From: Incurvaria masculella
Taxonomy: Eukaryota; Arthropoda; Insecta; Lepidoptera; Incurvariidae
Length of the DNA: 64,000 nucleotides
Reading direction: 5' to 3'
NCBI GenBank assembly: GCA_946894095.1
Contig: OX335656.1
Coordinates: 6,463,001-6,527,000, forward strand
This document shows positions 33,907-44,708 of the stretch, one piece after another (position 1 is the first letter of the stretch; the number at the start of each line of letters is the position of its first letter). The notes below the pieces were generated by a model. It saw nothing but the letters and a program-made list of their open reading frames with translations. It was not told the origin of the DNA and searched no databases. The translations under genes and the position numbers were made by a program.

Positions 33907-34170
33907 GGGCCTTTTTCACCTACTGCTGATTAGCTTATTCACCACATATTAAGGGTATTTCTTAGTAGCTTGCAATTAATACCAGTACAAGATAATCACT
34001 TTAGTAATAAATCCCCTTTAAATGTCAATTAAAATTAATAAGCCAAGTGAAACCAGGGGCCTCTATTGCTAAAGTCTGATTATCATGTACTGGTATTGAT
34101 TGCAAACTGCTAAGAAATGCCCCTAATATGTGGCGATTAAGCTAATCAGCAGTAGTTGAAAAAGGCCCTA
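33907..34170. mobile_element. Palindromic MITE with ~110-bp arms
   Basis: GGGCCTTTTTCACCTACTGC pairs with the end block GCAGTAGTTGAAAAAGGCCC (one indel). Inside, ATTAATACCAGTACA pairs with TGTACTGGTATTGAT, and CACTTTAGTAATA with TATTGCTAAAGT. 264 bp with a short loop around 34020-34060. No gene. Confidence 0.85.
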
Positions 34171-34230
34171 AGTATCCTTTCTGAGCGTCCCATTTCCTGT
34201 TAGGAAAACAATAAATAGTATTTATACAGA

Positions 34231-34445
34231 TGAATTTTTCAAGTGTACCTTCACTGTCAAATCAGAAACTTTTATGTAATAGCGAAAAACATTTAACTTA
34301 GGGCCGATATTAACAAAAACTAAAACTGCATTCAGCCGGTAATTGAACTTGTTGATTATGAAAAAAAACCGCATGCTGTATTATCTATCGCACCCCTCAG
34401 CAGGGTCGCTTGCAAGGCACAGAATGTGTGAGTTTATTTTTATAA
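34231..34445 (-). repeat. Repeat family F5, second copy
   Basis: TTTTTCAAGTGTACCTTCA, AGCCGGTAATTGAACTTGTT and a CAGCAGGGTCGCTTGCA block run parallel to 23704-23930. Confidence 0.5.
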
Positions 34446-34698
34446 ATGGGAAACTAAATTAATAAAAAAACTAAACGTGAATAATGAATTTAAAATTAGA
34501 AAGGAAAATTTTACCATCCATGCCCGATCAGAATCGATTCAAAAAATATTCTCAAAGACCAGCACTAATATACGGTCACAGAGTACCCAGCGGTTAACAA
34601 TTGTCAACCTGTCTTCGCACACTTTAGGCACAATAATGAGTGGCGAGTCTGTATCATCTAACTATTTGCTATATTTGCTATAAATTCTAACACCACTG

Positions 34699-34990
34699 AA
34701 TTTATTTATTTATTTATTTCATAGGAAAATCAACAGCTTACATAGTAAAACTTAAATTCTAACTTAAATATCTAGAATAAAGCCAATAAAAGATTTTCTC
34801 CAGTTTTACAATTTAGAAAGCGCTTTACTAAACAAGTTTAACATGTATGTGTGTGAGGTAGGGTGTGTATGTTTGTATGATAGGGTGTGTGTGTGTGTGT
34901 AGGTCTGGTTTTTTGAGATGTCTGAAAATATGGATGTTTACTGGTCGATGTGGATGTTTCTATTAGCCAGTAATTGTTTTTTTTATATCA
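34699..34990 (-). repeat. Probable LINE 3' end (minus strand), with ATTT tail and GT run
   Basis: A TTTA tetramer run (34699-34720, an AAAT-type tail on the minus strand) is followed by CATAGGAAAATCAACAGC and a GT-rich stretch ending (GT)n at about 34880-34902. The layout resembles the regions at 45001-45430 and 11059-11245. No coding part remains. Confidence 0.4.
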
Positions 34991-36302
34991 TTCTTAAATT
35001 TCAGTTTATTTGGTATAAAAATATCTACATCACTAAAACTGGTATTGTAGGTGTTTGAAAGTCGTTTTTGGGTTTCAACTCGTTATTTTTTATCTTCTAG
35101 AGAAATTACATCTGGTTAATTCCTTTATCAAAAATATACCAAAGGCCGTATTCCATTATGTCCGTTACTGCGCATCGATGTCAAATACATTTATATTTAT
35201 TATAATTGCCCTCTGTGTGCTTCGGAATCATTTTTTGAAATCGCGGTCTCAACTCTCGCCCGTCGCGTCGTGAGAGACCGCGTTATGAGCTGCAGCAGCG
35301 GGCTCCGGCCCAAGATAACTACAGCGTCCTCGTTTTAATTTTACGGTTAATTGTATACGGAACCCCGAACATACGGAGCGGAGAAATAGAAGTTCGAAGC
35401 TCACTTGTAAACTCACAAGAACGCAGTACATCGATACAGTACACCCCCACTTATAAAATCACCCTGTCTATTACATAAATACAGCCACTTCATTAGACAT
35501 TGAAACTGTAATATCGAGCTTTCAACCATAAAATAATAGTTGTTTCCAAGGATATGTGAATCATGTAATCGCTTGGTCCCCCGCCGCTCCGCTGCCGCCC
35601 CGCTGCCGCTCCGCCGCTCCACGCAGCCTTGACACACAAACTAAATGTTCGCGAATTATACTTGGCTTAATTGTAAGCCAGCCATAGTGGATAGGATGTC
35701 CTTATTTGAATCCTTATAGCTTGATACATTTTAATTTAGAAGAATGATGAAAATATTCGATGCAAGGCATAACGACGTTTCCTGGAGAGGCAATGGTAAT
35801 GTCGACTGCACGCGCGACTAGATGTCACGTAAAATTAAAGTGTTCGGTAAAATTTACGCAAAAAGAGCAGAATGACGAAACATTTGGAGCATTATAAAAC
35901 TTTACTATCACCTGTGCATGTTTGGATACTATATTTTCGGTATTTCATTCTGAAACGGGCTCGTATAGCTACGGGGGTATTCATGCGAACTATGAAAACC
36001 TTGCTTTCATTTCTTTTTAAAGTTTCTTGCAATACACGTGGGGACGATCTGGCCTGATGGTTTTAGCGGGGAAATGCTGTTTATAAACTCTACTTATAAA
36101 TGTGGGAATCTTGGAAAGGCTGTGGGTTATACATACCTTGAACCATGGTGCTATGTCAATACTATGAGTATAAAAATCGAAGCAATTTCTTAAATCATAA
36201 CAAAATATTGACGAGTCAAATAATCGTTTAATGAAAGAGGAATAAATCAATGTCTGCATATTATGCTTATGAGACATAAAATCCAACTATCCTTTATTAC
36301 AT
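34991..36302. other. No recognisable gene; small GC-rich patches
   Basis: 35243-35282 holds a GCGGTCTC / GAGACCGC hairpin, and 35578-35623 a CCGCTGCCG repeat patch. Frames here (72-89 codons) lack motifs. Confidence 0.4.
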
Positions 36303-36376
36303 AATCGAGGTTAAGCAACACTGAGCGTAGGGTTTCTGGCTAGGTCACCGGATAGCCGTGATTCGGATTCCATAAA
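36303..36376 (+). repeat. 5S-rRNA-like SINE head, diverged
   Basis: CGAGGTTAAGCAACACTGAGCG then GGTCACCGGATAGCCGTG resembles the internal-promoter half of 5S rRNA (AGTTAAGCAAC..., GGGTGACC...). Only about 70 bp is alike and it is degraded, so this could be a SINE3-type relic rather than a 5S gene. Confidence 0.35.
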
Positions 36377-37862
36377 ACTGAGGACCTGCTTACAATATTA
36401 TGTGGTCAGTATTGAATATCCATCTCCAGTTCCAAAAAACATGTATGTGCAGATGCAACGTGTTTGTACAGCGCAGTAAAGAACCTATAAGTCGCTTTGT
36501 TTATTCTCAAATATAAAAGTTTATTAACTGCCACTACTTGCACAATTATTCCTGAGGACTTTAGGAACTAATCTTCAATGAATGACATATGCTTACTATT
36601 ACGCCGCTACCCCGAAGTAGTAAGTAGATACGTTGGAGCGCAACCCGGTATGGTCACTTCACACTTTCATCCTTCCTTCAACAGCTTTCTCTACAGACGT
36701 GCACATTTATATACGCCCCTCTTCTACGCTTACTTTGCCAATCTCCATCGATTCCATCCACTTGCGCTCTGTAAATTTGTTTCATGAAAGAAATAAATAA
36801 AAGTAAGAAAATACGTTTAGTTTTTCACAACAACAATGTTTAGACTATTACAAAATTCAACATACACATTTGTGGAGAAAAAAAAAGGAGCCAGCTCAGC
36901 ATTTTGTGCTGCAGGTCCCTCCTGATGAGTGAACTACTGCGCTGATTTTACGCTCGTCCGGACACACTTACGACGAACATAAAGTGAGAGCAACAGCTGT
37001 TTGACGTGAGGGAGTAAACATAATACGTAAAACCAGAAAAAAACAGTATGAAACCCTTAAAATTAATTTAAGCATGTACGATTATTTACTCAATTAAAGA
37101 AAAAACCCAAAAATACGATCACCCGAACTTTTTGACAACACAATTCAATCCAATTACAAGATACAACTTTATCTCATATAACAAGTAAAACATTTTGATG
37201 GGGCATTTTTCCATCATTATTTCGTCACTCATTCGCTCTGAATGTCCGCCCAAATCATCTCTATTCTCATCACTATATCTTCCTTCAGCTTAAAACGCTC
37301 TCTGACTCAACAATTTCGGAGCTTGCCCGGTAAACTCACCACGCCAACTTTCCTCAACAGAAGATTCAATAATAATATTAACGGTTGCAGCTTCTACAAG
37401 AAACGACAGCTTTTGCACGCTATTAATATTCCTCCGGGGCCACCCTGTACTACCGAACGGCGAACACAGCAGCACTACGCCATACTACGCAGCCAGCTCC
37501 AAGTTTATTTGTTCGCTACCCGCGCTGCTATTCTCCGTTACACAACAGCTATTTGCTCCGGAGTTTAGATATGTCGCTAGTTTAAACATTAACACAACTA
37601 ATTGTACGGAGTTGTCGGGATACATTCGACTGTGAGGGCTCGCTTGCGGGAAATCGTGGGAATAATTCTATTATAATATATCTGAGTACTATTGGCACGT
37701 CCTTGCGTAAATAAACTAGTTATATTCCTTCAATTGCGCCTGAGAGATCCCAGTTTGGTGGACAGTGAACAGAGTGAGGTGAACAGTTTGGATGCCGAGA
37801 CACATCGTTGTTCAGAAACATATCTATAATAGATTATAATATGACAAATCAGATAGGCTCTT
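36377..37862. other. No recognisable gene
   Basis: A 108-codon plus frame (37242-37568) has no signal peptide, domain or repeat relation that I can see. Not called. Confidence 0.4.
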
Positions 37863-38262
37863 TTTTTTTATGCGACCTGACATGGACGGGTAATACCACA
37901 CAACTACCGTTATGATATTAGCCCAATACACCACATTCCCGAATGAATTAGGTGCCATGCCAGGACCTTCCCTTTATGAGCACGGCTACATTGAACTGGA
38001 TAGAAAACACGGACAATTTTTCATTCCCGCTTCGACCATCTTTTCATCCAATGCGATGGTACCAACCCGGGCGTGCTTAAACCCTACCACCTAGTAGGGG
38101 AAGGGGACCTACAGTTTTACATGGATTCCGAACCATGGAGCAGCTCGCATTCGTGACGAAATGCACTTATCGAACTCTGAAAGAGAAAGACAGTGGTGCG
38201 GTATTGAACCCGGGCCTCTGGTACACTAGGCCAGTCCCCGCGCCACTAGGCTACGAGCCGCT
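37863..38262 (-). repeat. Near-full-length SINE, minus strand
   Basis: A T-tract then GCGACCTGACATGGACGGGT, CAATACACCACATTCCCGAA, CTTCCCTTTATGAGCACGGC, GGTACCAACCCGGGCGTG, CATTCGTGACGAAATGCACT and the tRNA-like end (TATTGAACCCGGGCC, CACTAGGCTACGAGCCGCTC). It matches 5764-6178 closely over its whole length. Confidence 0.85.
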
Positions 38263-41200
38263 CAAATGCTAATGTAGAATGCTATAATGTATATATCGAA
38301 ACATTATAGCGTTATAGCATTATATGATTAGATAGCGATAATCCGTCTTTAATCTGGCTCTAATCAATAATGCCTCCAATAATATATAAGTTCATTACGT
38401 GGTATTTCCCATACCAATTAAAGTATCTACCATAATATAGGTACCAATATAATAACCACATTTTTTAAACAGCTTATCTGGAACGCGTAATTATACTAAG
38501 AGTCGATATCTGCTCAACTTATGTAGTCGAGCAGATATCGGTATTTCTGGCCATGCTTAAATGTATTTAATTTATACTTTTGAGACCGTAACGTAGCTAC
38601 TCATCATCAAAAAACAAATAACCTCAATAAAGCCTGAAGTGTTGAAAATACGATGGCGGACTGCATGATATTTAAATATTGTAATTAGATAGGTCCTTAC
38701 AAATATTTGAATAGATTTACATATTTCAGTATAAAAGTTTAAATTGTGTATGTTACGGCTTGGACGTGAAACTGGCAAGCATGCGTACTAGCTAAGAAAA
38801 TAGGTAATTCAAGATTACTAGTAAACAGACGTAAATATGATAAATTTGCCTGTAAACCGGTGTACTGACTGATTATGTGCCGCGTGAATGTGTTGCGGTC
38901 TCGGCCAGCCCTATCATCAAGGGAAACAACAACAAACCAATATCGGGGATTATTGTTCTTACCAAAATGACACTCTTAAGTAATCTCGATAGAATGTAAT
39001 AATGTTATTTGCTTCAAGCATGTTCAAAAATTGCATATACACCTGATGCTTTGAAGATGGGATGTGAGGGTTCCGCTGGTTGTGTCGAGAGGACAGCATG
39101 GCAGCGAGCGGGCACTGTTTTGTCAGTTGCAAACTTAAAACCAAATAATATAATTTAGGATTCTTACAGAAATACCATAAATGACGTAAGAGTCACTAGA
39201 ATGATGGCAAAAGGCTGAACTGTCACTAAACTGCCTCAGCGGTGATGAAAAAAAGGTGGCTGATGCCGGGTAAGACTTCAATTTTTTCCAGAAAAGAGAG
39301 AGACAACTACACTACGCTGGACGCCCAAGCTTTATGCGCTAGATTGGATTGTTTATTTTATTAGCATCGAACAAACCATTTAGATTTGACTGCTTACGAT
39401 AGCTTAGGACTGATGTGATACGTTTTAAGTTACACGTCTAGATGTCGCTGGAATCAGTTAGGACTGGCAATTCAGAATTACCGAAGGGTGAATTTGATGC
39501 TAATTCATGAACAGTCTAGCGCCCGATACTCTCAAAAATAGGCTCCCAGTGTTTGTCAAGTAATTTTGGAAAATAACCGTGAGCTTCTCATTCGGACATG
39601 TTAAAGGAAAAATAGATGACGCAATACTAATAGAGGCATTGCTATAATTTTCTAGTCGGGAATCTAAAATAACGTATCGGACGAAATTGTATTGTAAGCA
39701 CTACTGGCCTACGAAAGTAGATGTTAACACGCATATACGTCGATATTCCCAGTCAATACTCATGCAATCCAGTTTCACGTTCTAGCTGCAACATGTTATG
39801 TATTTCTCAAAAATACATATAATTTGCGCGGAGTGAATTGACCTGCAATTGTTTCTCAGAACACTCTCGGCTGGCGGAAGAAACATCCGTGACTGTTGCA
39901 AGTCGATTGCATGAAGCCATGTATAAAAACAGGTCAAACACAAGTCAGACTCATCAATTGTTCTGGACTTTACTTTAATTAATTATTTGAAATATGGTTG
40001 TAGGAATTAGTGAGCATGGTTGTGAGCAATATTGTTATTATTCATCATCTCTGATCTTAACACGTTCACTGAACAACGTGACATTACATTCGACATGTTT
40101 GAATGTTCTTTAATGTCACCACCATTTTAGCCCACTCAAACATTACTCATGCATTATCTCTGCGCATGAAGTCTCTATTTTGTTAACCCTGTGCTCTCAA
40201 TAGTGTACAAATAAGAGAGTTGTGACATATCGACGAACAGGCAGATTGACAACGGAGTCACATCACTAGTGCCCTCGTTAATAAACATCGCAAACTTTGT
40301 ATAGGAAATAGAGTTATTATTTTTTAGATATATTCTGTTTAAAATGTATCTAGCCAAAAAAAATTTGTTAACTCACGTTCATCGGTAGAGAGAGGGTTCA
40401 TCACTCCACGTGTGTTACACGGTAGAGAATTATTTAATCAAATAATCATTAAAAGTGGTCGCACGCACGTCCCGTCCCGTGCGTCCGACTCGTTAATGTA
40501 ATATACGAGAACATTGCGAATTAACCTCCTTTTAGGCACGGTTTTCACGTGTAAGATTGATATTTTAATGAGATTCATTCATTTTTCAGATTTGTGTATA
40601 TCTTGGAAACAATTAAGAACTCTATTAGACTAAGTACAACTTTAAATTCATTTATTTATTCCCCAATGAGGTTTTCTGTTTATTCACAAGGATGTCCTCG
40701 AACCGTTTGCCTCCTACCAGCATTAATTTAATCTCTACCATAAAATATTCTTAATATTGATGTAGTATGAACACTACCTCCATAGAATAATGGTAATTTT
40801 CCTTTAACCTATTTGACATAAAATCAACTTCAGCCAAAAGTTTATATTTGAATGACAGGTTAGTTTTAATTCCGTTATTCAACATTAAAACATTGTTGGA
40901 AGTTGAATATAGCTGTACACAAAAACTCCCTTATTCGACTATGAATTAATTAACATAAAATCATTCTCGACTTAATTTAATATTTTAATTACAGGTTAGT
41001 GTCTGTCAACAAGAATTCCGCTATTCATTTATTATTTATAAAATCTGTAAACAAACAATCATAATATTTTTTCTCGGTCCTTGTGGCCGAAATTATAAAC
41101 GGTCCCGTACAATTAATTTTCAAGGCGAGTGCGTGCGTGCGGCTGGGCGTCCGTTTGACATTACAGTACGGGAGCGGCTGCGAAGATTGTATGAGTGGCT

Positions 41201-41314
41201 GTGGGTAGGCAGCAAACTTGTTGCGGCTGCGTTCTGTGCTCCCTGAGTGAGTTGCCGACATCTTCCTGCGAATGCTTGTTAAGTGAGTAGGACTTGCTAC
41301 ATCTCAGAGGAGCC
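38263..41314. other. No recognisable gene
   Basis: About 3 kb of AT-rich sequence. Small hairpins: about 38285-38328 (AATGCTATAATGT / ACATTATAGC...AGCATT) and about 38503-38541 (CGATATCTGCTC / GAGCAGATATCG). No frame over 78 codons and no conserved motif. Confidence 0.4.
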
Positions 41315-41531
41315 AGAACCGGATTCCAAACTGCTGATAATTTGTACGAGTCTCTCCTATTGAAATTGGCGTGCTTCGAAATCTCGATGGACTCGCAGAT
41401 AATCCTTGGGAAGAAACGTTTTTCGGTGACATCACCTGATCGAATCTTATCCAGTGGTGTAGTCCGGAGTCGGCGTGCTCGGCAATCGCAGATTTATTTT
41501 TGTCCATTTTATTAAGGGCACGTACACACAC
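41315..41531 (-). pseudogene. Penelope-like element remnant, GIY-YIG endonuclease C-terminal part, frameshifted
   Basis: On the minus strand one frame reads NKSAIAEHADSGLHHWIRFD. After a shift of frame near 41440 another reads RFFPRIICESIEISKHANF, NRRDSYKLSAVWNPVL. The pattern SAIAEH..., then (R)ESIEI.KH..NFNR.D.Y.LS..W.P, is the characteristic C-terminal region of the GIY-YIG endonuclease domain in Penelope-like retroelements. The catalytic GIY-YIG start and the reverse transcriptase are missing, and the frame is broken. Dead fragment. Confidence 0.65.
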
Positions 41532-42034
41532 AGAACACTCAAGTCAGTTAAACAATCATAAGTAGCTACCTTATTTTTATTATTTATACAAGAATTCTCT
41601 TCTATGAGTAATGATAACAAATCTTGAAATTTTAGGTAAATTTAGGTAACAACGTTAATGGTCCTATAACATCATACAATAGATCCCGATGGAACATCTT
41701 ATGCGGATCGCCTGAAATATCCGAAAAGACAAACGGTCTTTCGATGAAATATGAAGAGACTTTCAAACGAATTCGTGTTTTAGCATTTTAAATATGTACT
41801 CAATTTTAACAAAAGAAAGTTGATAGTTATATATTTAAGAAGAAATTAAGGCTTCTAAGAAGTTCCATATTACTTATTCTGTAGCAGTTCGCAAATCTAT
41901 ATGTGATGACGTGAAAATGTGTCGCTGAAGTGTGAATTAAAATAAAAAGTTTACTATGTTTCATTTACACACTGTGAAAGTAATTTTATTGTAAAATATT
42001 TTTATGATACTTTATATGTGTTTTCTGCAATGTA
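41532..42034. other. No recognisable gene
   Basis: AT-rich; nothing supported. Confidence 0.4.
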
Positions 42035-42448
42035 TTTTTTTTACGCAACATGACATGGATGGCTAATACCTCAAAACTACCGTTATGATTTTAGTTCAAT
42101 ACACCACATACCCGAAGAAATTAAGTGCCATGCCAGGACCTTCTATTTATAAGCACGGTTACATTGAACTGGATGGAAAACACGGACAATTTTTCATCAC
42201 CGCTTCGACCATATTTTCATCCAATGCGATGGTACCAACCCGGGCGGGCTTAAACCCTACCACCTAGCAGGGGAAGGGCACCTATAGTTTTACATGGGTT
42301 CCGAAACATGGAGTAGCTCGCATTCTTGACGAAATGCACATATCCAACTCAGAAAGAGTAAGAAAATGATGCATGAACGGTGAGAGGATTTGAACCCAGA
42401 CCTCTGATATGCTAGGCAAGTCCTCGCGCCACTAGGCTACGAGCCGGC
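42035..42448 (-). repeat. Near-full-length SINE, minus strand
   Basis: A T-tract, ACATGACATGGATGGCTAAT, CACCACATACCCGAAG, ACATTGAACTGGATGGAAAA, GGTACCAACCCGGGCGGG and the tRNA-like end (GGATTTGAACCCAGACC, CACTAGGCTACGAGCCGG). The B-box complement GGATTTGAACCC is well preserved. Confidence 0.85.
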
Positions 42449-43242
42449 ACGTAAGTGATAATTCATATTGTTGTTAGTTGTTTATTGTTTATTCATCATC
42501 CATAGACAGTACACTGCACTCGGATTTGTCATATTTTATCATTAGCCAGTTCGGCAATCCCAGCGAAGAAGAACTGGCAAGAAACTCCGCTGGCTTTTTT
42601 TCCAACCTCCTATAACACCTTATTAATTACCGTAGAAGTGAATATGAAAAAACACTTTAATAGGGTATTTCTTGTACTGTTTACAACCTTTATTACTGAT
42701 AAACCAGCTATCCTTGGGATCTTTGTCGGAGAGGTATAAGTTCTAGTTGTAACAGTAAGCTGGAGCTTCAAGGGCGTGGCTGTAACCTTGATCTCTATCT
42801 GCGCAGCGAACGAACAAGGATTTCAGGGACGCTGGCCATCTTTAGTGATGTCATCAGTTCTATAGTAGCAAACGTGAATATAATTCTTGATACGTTTTTT
42901 CAACTGAATTCAAATTCGACTCAATTCAAATGTATTTTTTTTTATTTTGTTACCTCAGAACTTTTCGCCTGGGTGAACCGATTTTGATAATATTTTTTTT
43001 ATTTGAAAGCTGGTGCTCCTCGTGTGGTCTTATTTCAATTTAATTTAGTTATAACAATGATTTCCATAAGAATATCATATACGTCTTAAATTTGCATTAA
43101 GTATATGCGCGACAAATGGACGAATAACTCAATATCACGCCAACCGATTTCGATGATTCTTTTATTATTGTAAAGGACGTGTACAAATTAGGTAGTGTAC
43201 TTGAGATCCACTAAAAATAAACAAATAAACCAAAATTTTACC
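42449..43242. other. Unclassified interspersed sequence
   Basis: CAGCGAAGAAGAACTGGCAAGAAACTC at about 42558 is like 15236-15260. The blocks around GGTGAACCGATTTTGATAAT (42974) and CCAACCGATTTCGATGATTC (43140) are related to each other and to 16895-16920. Probably 3' parts of old elements; no gene. Confidence 0.4.
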
Positions 43243-43313
43243 AAAAAAAACTGACTTCAAAGAAAAATAAGGTATTCCAAAACTAATTAACATGGCCAAA
43301 ATGGCAATTAATA

Positions 43314-44637
43314 GGTCGGGGAAAAAGTCTTTTCGCATTATAGTATGTATGAACTTGTAATAAAATCTCTTTGGCTATACTATTTGTATCTGGCTGGTTT
43401 TGGTATCATTGAAAGTTTAAATTTTAAAGAACATAATTCCAAATTCAAATTAGGAAAATGTGTGATTCTCATTTGTTTTTCGTACTGTCAAAATGAGTGA
43501 ATCTAATGAAGAAATTCGATACATTTTAAAATTTTACTACAAAAAAGGTAAAAATGCAACGCAAGCCGCGAAAAAAATTTGCGATGTTTATGGACCTAGT
43601 GCAGTGTCTGTGAGAGTAGGACAAATTTGGTTTAAGCGTTTTCAATCCGGAAATTTTGATGTCAAAGATGCACGTCGCTCTGGTCGCCCTATTACGGATA
43701 AAATGGATGCCATTTTTGAAAAAGTGGAGCAAGATCGGCATATCAGTAGTTACGACGTAGCTGAAGAACTAGAAATTGACCACAAAACAGTTTTGGCGCA
43801 TTTGAAAAAAACTGGGTACACAAAAAAGCTCGATATTTGGGTACCTCACGAGCTCACTGAAAGAAACCTAACGAACCGTGTACTCATTTGTGATTCTTTA
43901 TTACGACGTAATGAAACCGAACCATTTTTGAAGAAGCTGATAACTGGTGATGAAAAGTGGATCACGTACGACAAGAACGTGCGAAAAAGGTCGTGGTCAA
44001 AGGCCGGTCAAGCTTCACAGACTGTGGCGAAACCCGGGTTAACTCGCAACAAGGTGATGCTGTGTGTGTGGTGGGATTGGAAGGGCATTATTCATTATGA
44101 GCTGTTACCACCAGGCAGGACCATCGATTCTGAACTCTACTGCGAACAACTGATGAGATTAAAGCAAGAAGTTGAGAGAAAGCGGCCGGAATTAATCAAC
44201 AGAAGGGGTGTGGTTTTTCATCATGATAACGCTAGACCTCACACATCTTTAGCCACTCAGCAAAAACTAAGAGAGTTTGGCTGGGAGGTGTTAATGCATC
44301 CGCCGTATAGTCCTGACCTTGCACCTTTAGATTTCCACCTGTTTAGGTCTCTTCAGAATTCTTTAGGCAGTGTCAGGTTAACATCACGAGAGGACTGCCA
44401 AAACCACTTGTCGCGGTATATTGATCAGAAGTCCCAATATTTCTATAGCAATGGGATCATGTCCCTACCTACAAGATGGCAAAAAGTTATCGAACAAAAT
44501 GGTACCTACATACTTTAGTTAAATGTAAATAAACCATATTAAAAAATTTTTTGAATTAAAAAATGAAAATAAATAAAGTTTCAGCCAAAAAAAAAAAAAA
44601 ATTTTTTTCTTAAAAAATGCGAAGAAACTTTTTCCCC
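43314..44637 (+). mobile_element. mariner transposon, copy A
   Basis: The 5' terminal repeat GGTCGGGGAAAAAGTCTTTT starts after a TA dinucleotide (43312-43313). The 3' end has the inverted equivalent AATGCGAAGAAACTTTTTCC then CC, but lacks the last GACC of the 5' repeat, and is followed by ATA. About 1.32 kb, with a single intact transposase gene. Confidence 0.88.
43493..44518 (+). CDS. mariner transposase, copy A, intact
   Basis: 341 aa, normal for mariner (about 345). It binds the element's terminal inverted repeats and performs cut-and-paste transposition at TA sites, in the nucleus. The N-terminal ~110 residues form the paired helix-turn-helix DNA-binding part. WVPHELT (about residue 116) is the mariner signature between binding and catalytic parts. 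The catalytic triad is intact: D153 (TGDEKW), D245 (HHDNARPH) and D280 in YSPDLAPLDFHLF, giving the D34D spacing. The residue just before D280 is Leu, where copy B has the usual Ser. The ATG follows GTCAAA. There are six amino-acid differences from copy B. The type looks closest to cecropia/Hsmar1-like mariners, by eye only. Confidence 0.96.
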   Translation: MSESNEEIRYILKFYYKKGKNATQAAKKICDVYGPSAVSVRVGQIWFKRFQSGNFDVKDARRSGRPITDKMDAIFEKVEQDRHISSYDVAEELEIDHKTVLAHLKKTGYTKKLDIWVPHELTERNLTNRVLICDSLLRRNETEPFLKKLITGDEKWITYDKNVRKRSWSKAGQASQTVAKPGLTRNKVMLCVWWDWKGIIHYELLPPGRTIDSELYCEQLMRLKQEVERKRPELINRRGVVFHHDNARPHTSLATQQKLREFGWEVLMHPPYSPDLAPLDFHLFRSLQNSLGSVRLTSREDCQNHLSRYIDQKSQYFYSNGIMSLPTRWQKVIEQNGTYIL

Positions 44638-44708
44638 ATATTTTTTAACTTTTTAGTGCACGTTAATTGGTTATGGAATACTTATTCTTTGAAGTCAGTT
44701 TTTTTGTT

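Larger units (their letters stand above)
43243..44708. mobile_element. Palindromic element interrupted by mariner copy A
   Basis: The left flank of mariner A (43243-43312: CTGACTTCAAAGAAAAATAA, GGTATTCC, CTAATTAAC) and the right flank (44640-44708: GTTAATTGG, GGAATAC, TTATTCTTTGAAGTCAG) are inverted copies. The transposon sits close to the palindrome's centre. The terminal block is shared with the MITE at 12659-12920. Confidence 0.65.

Noticed and set aside
37242..37568. 108-codon frame
   Set aside because: No motif or homology signal recognisable by eye; an ordinary chance length in 64 kb.
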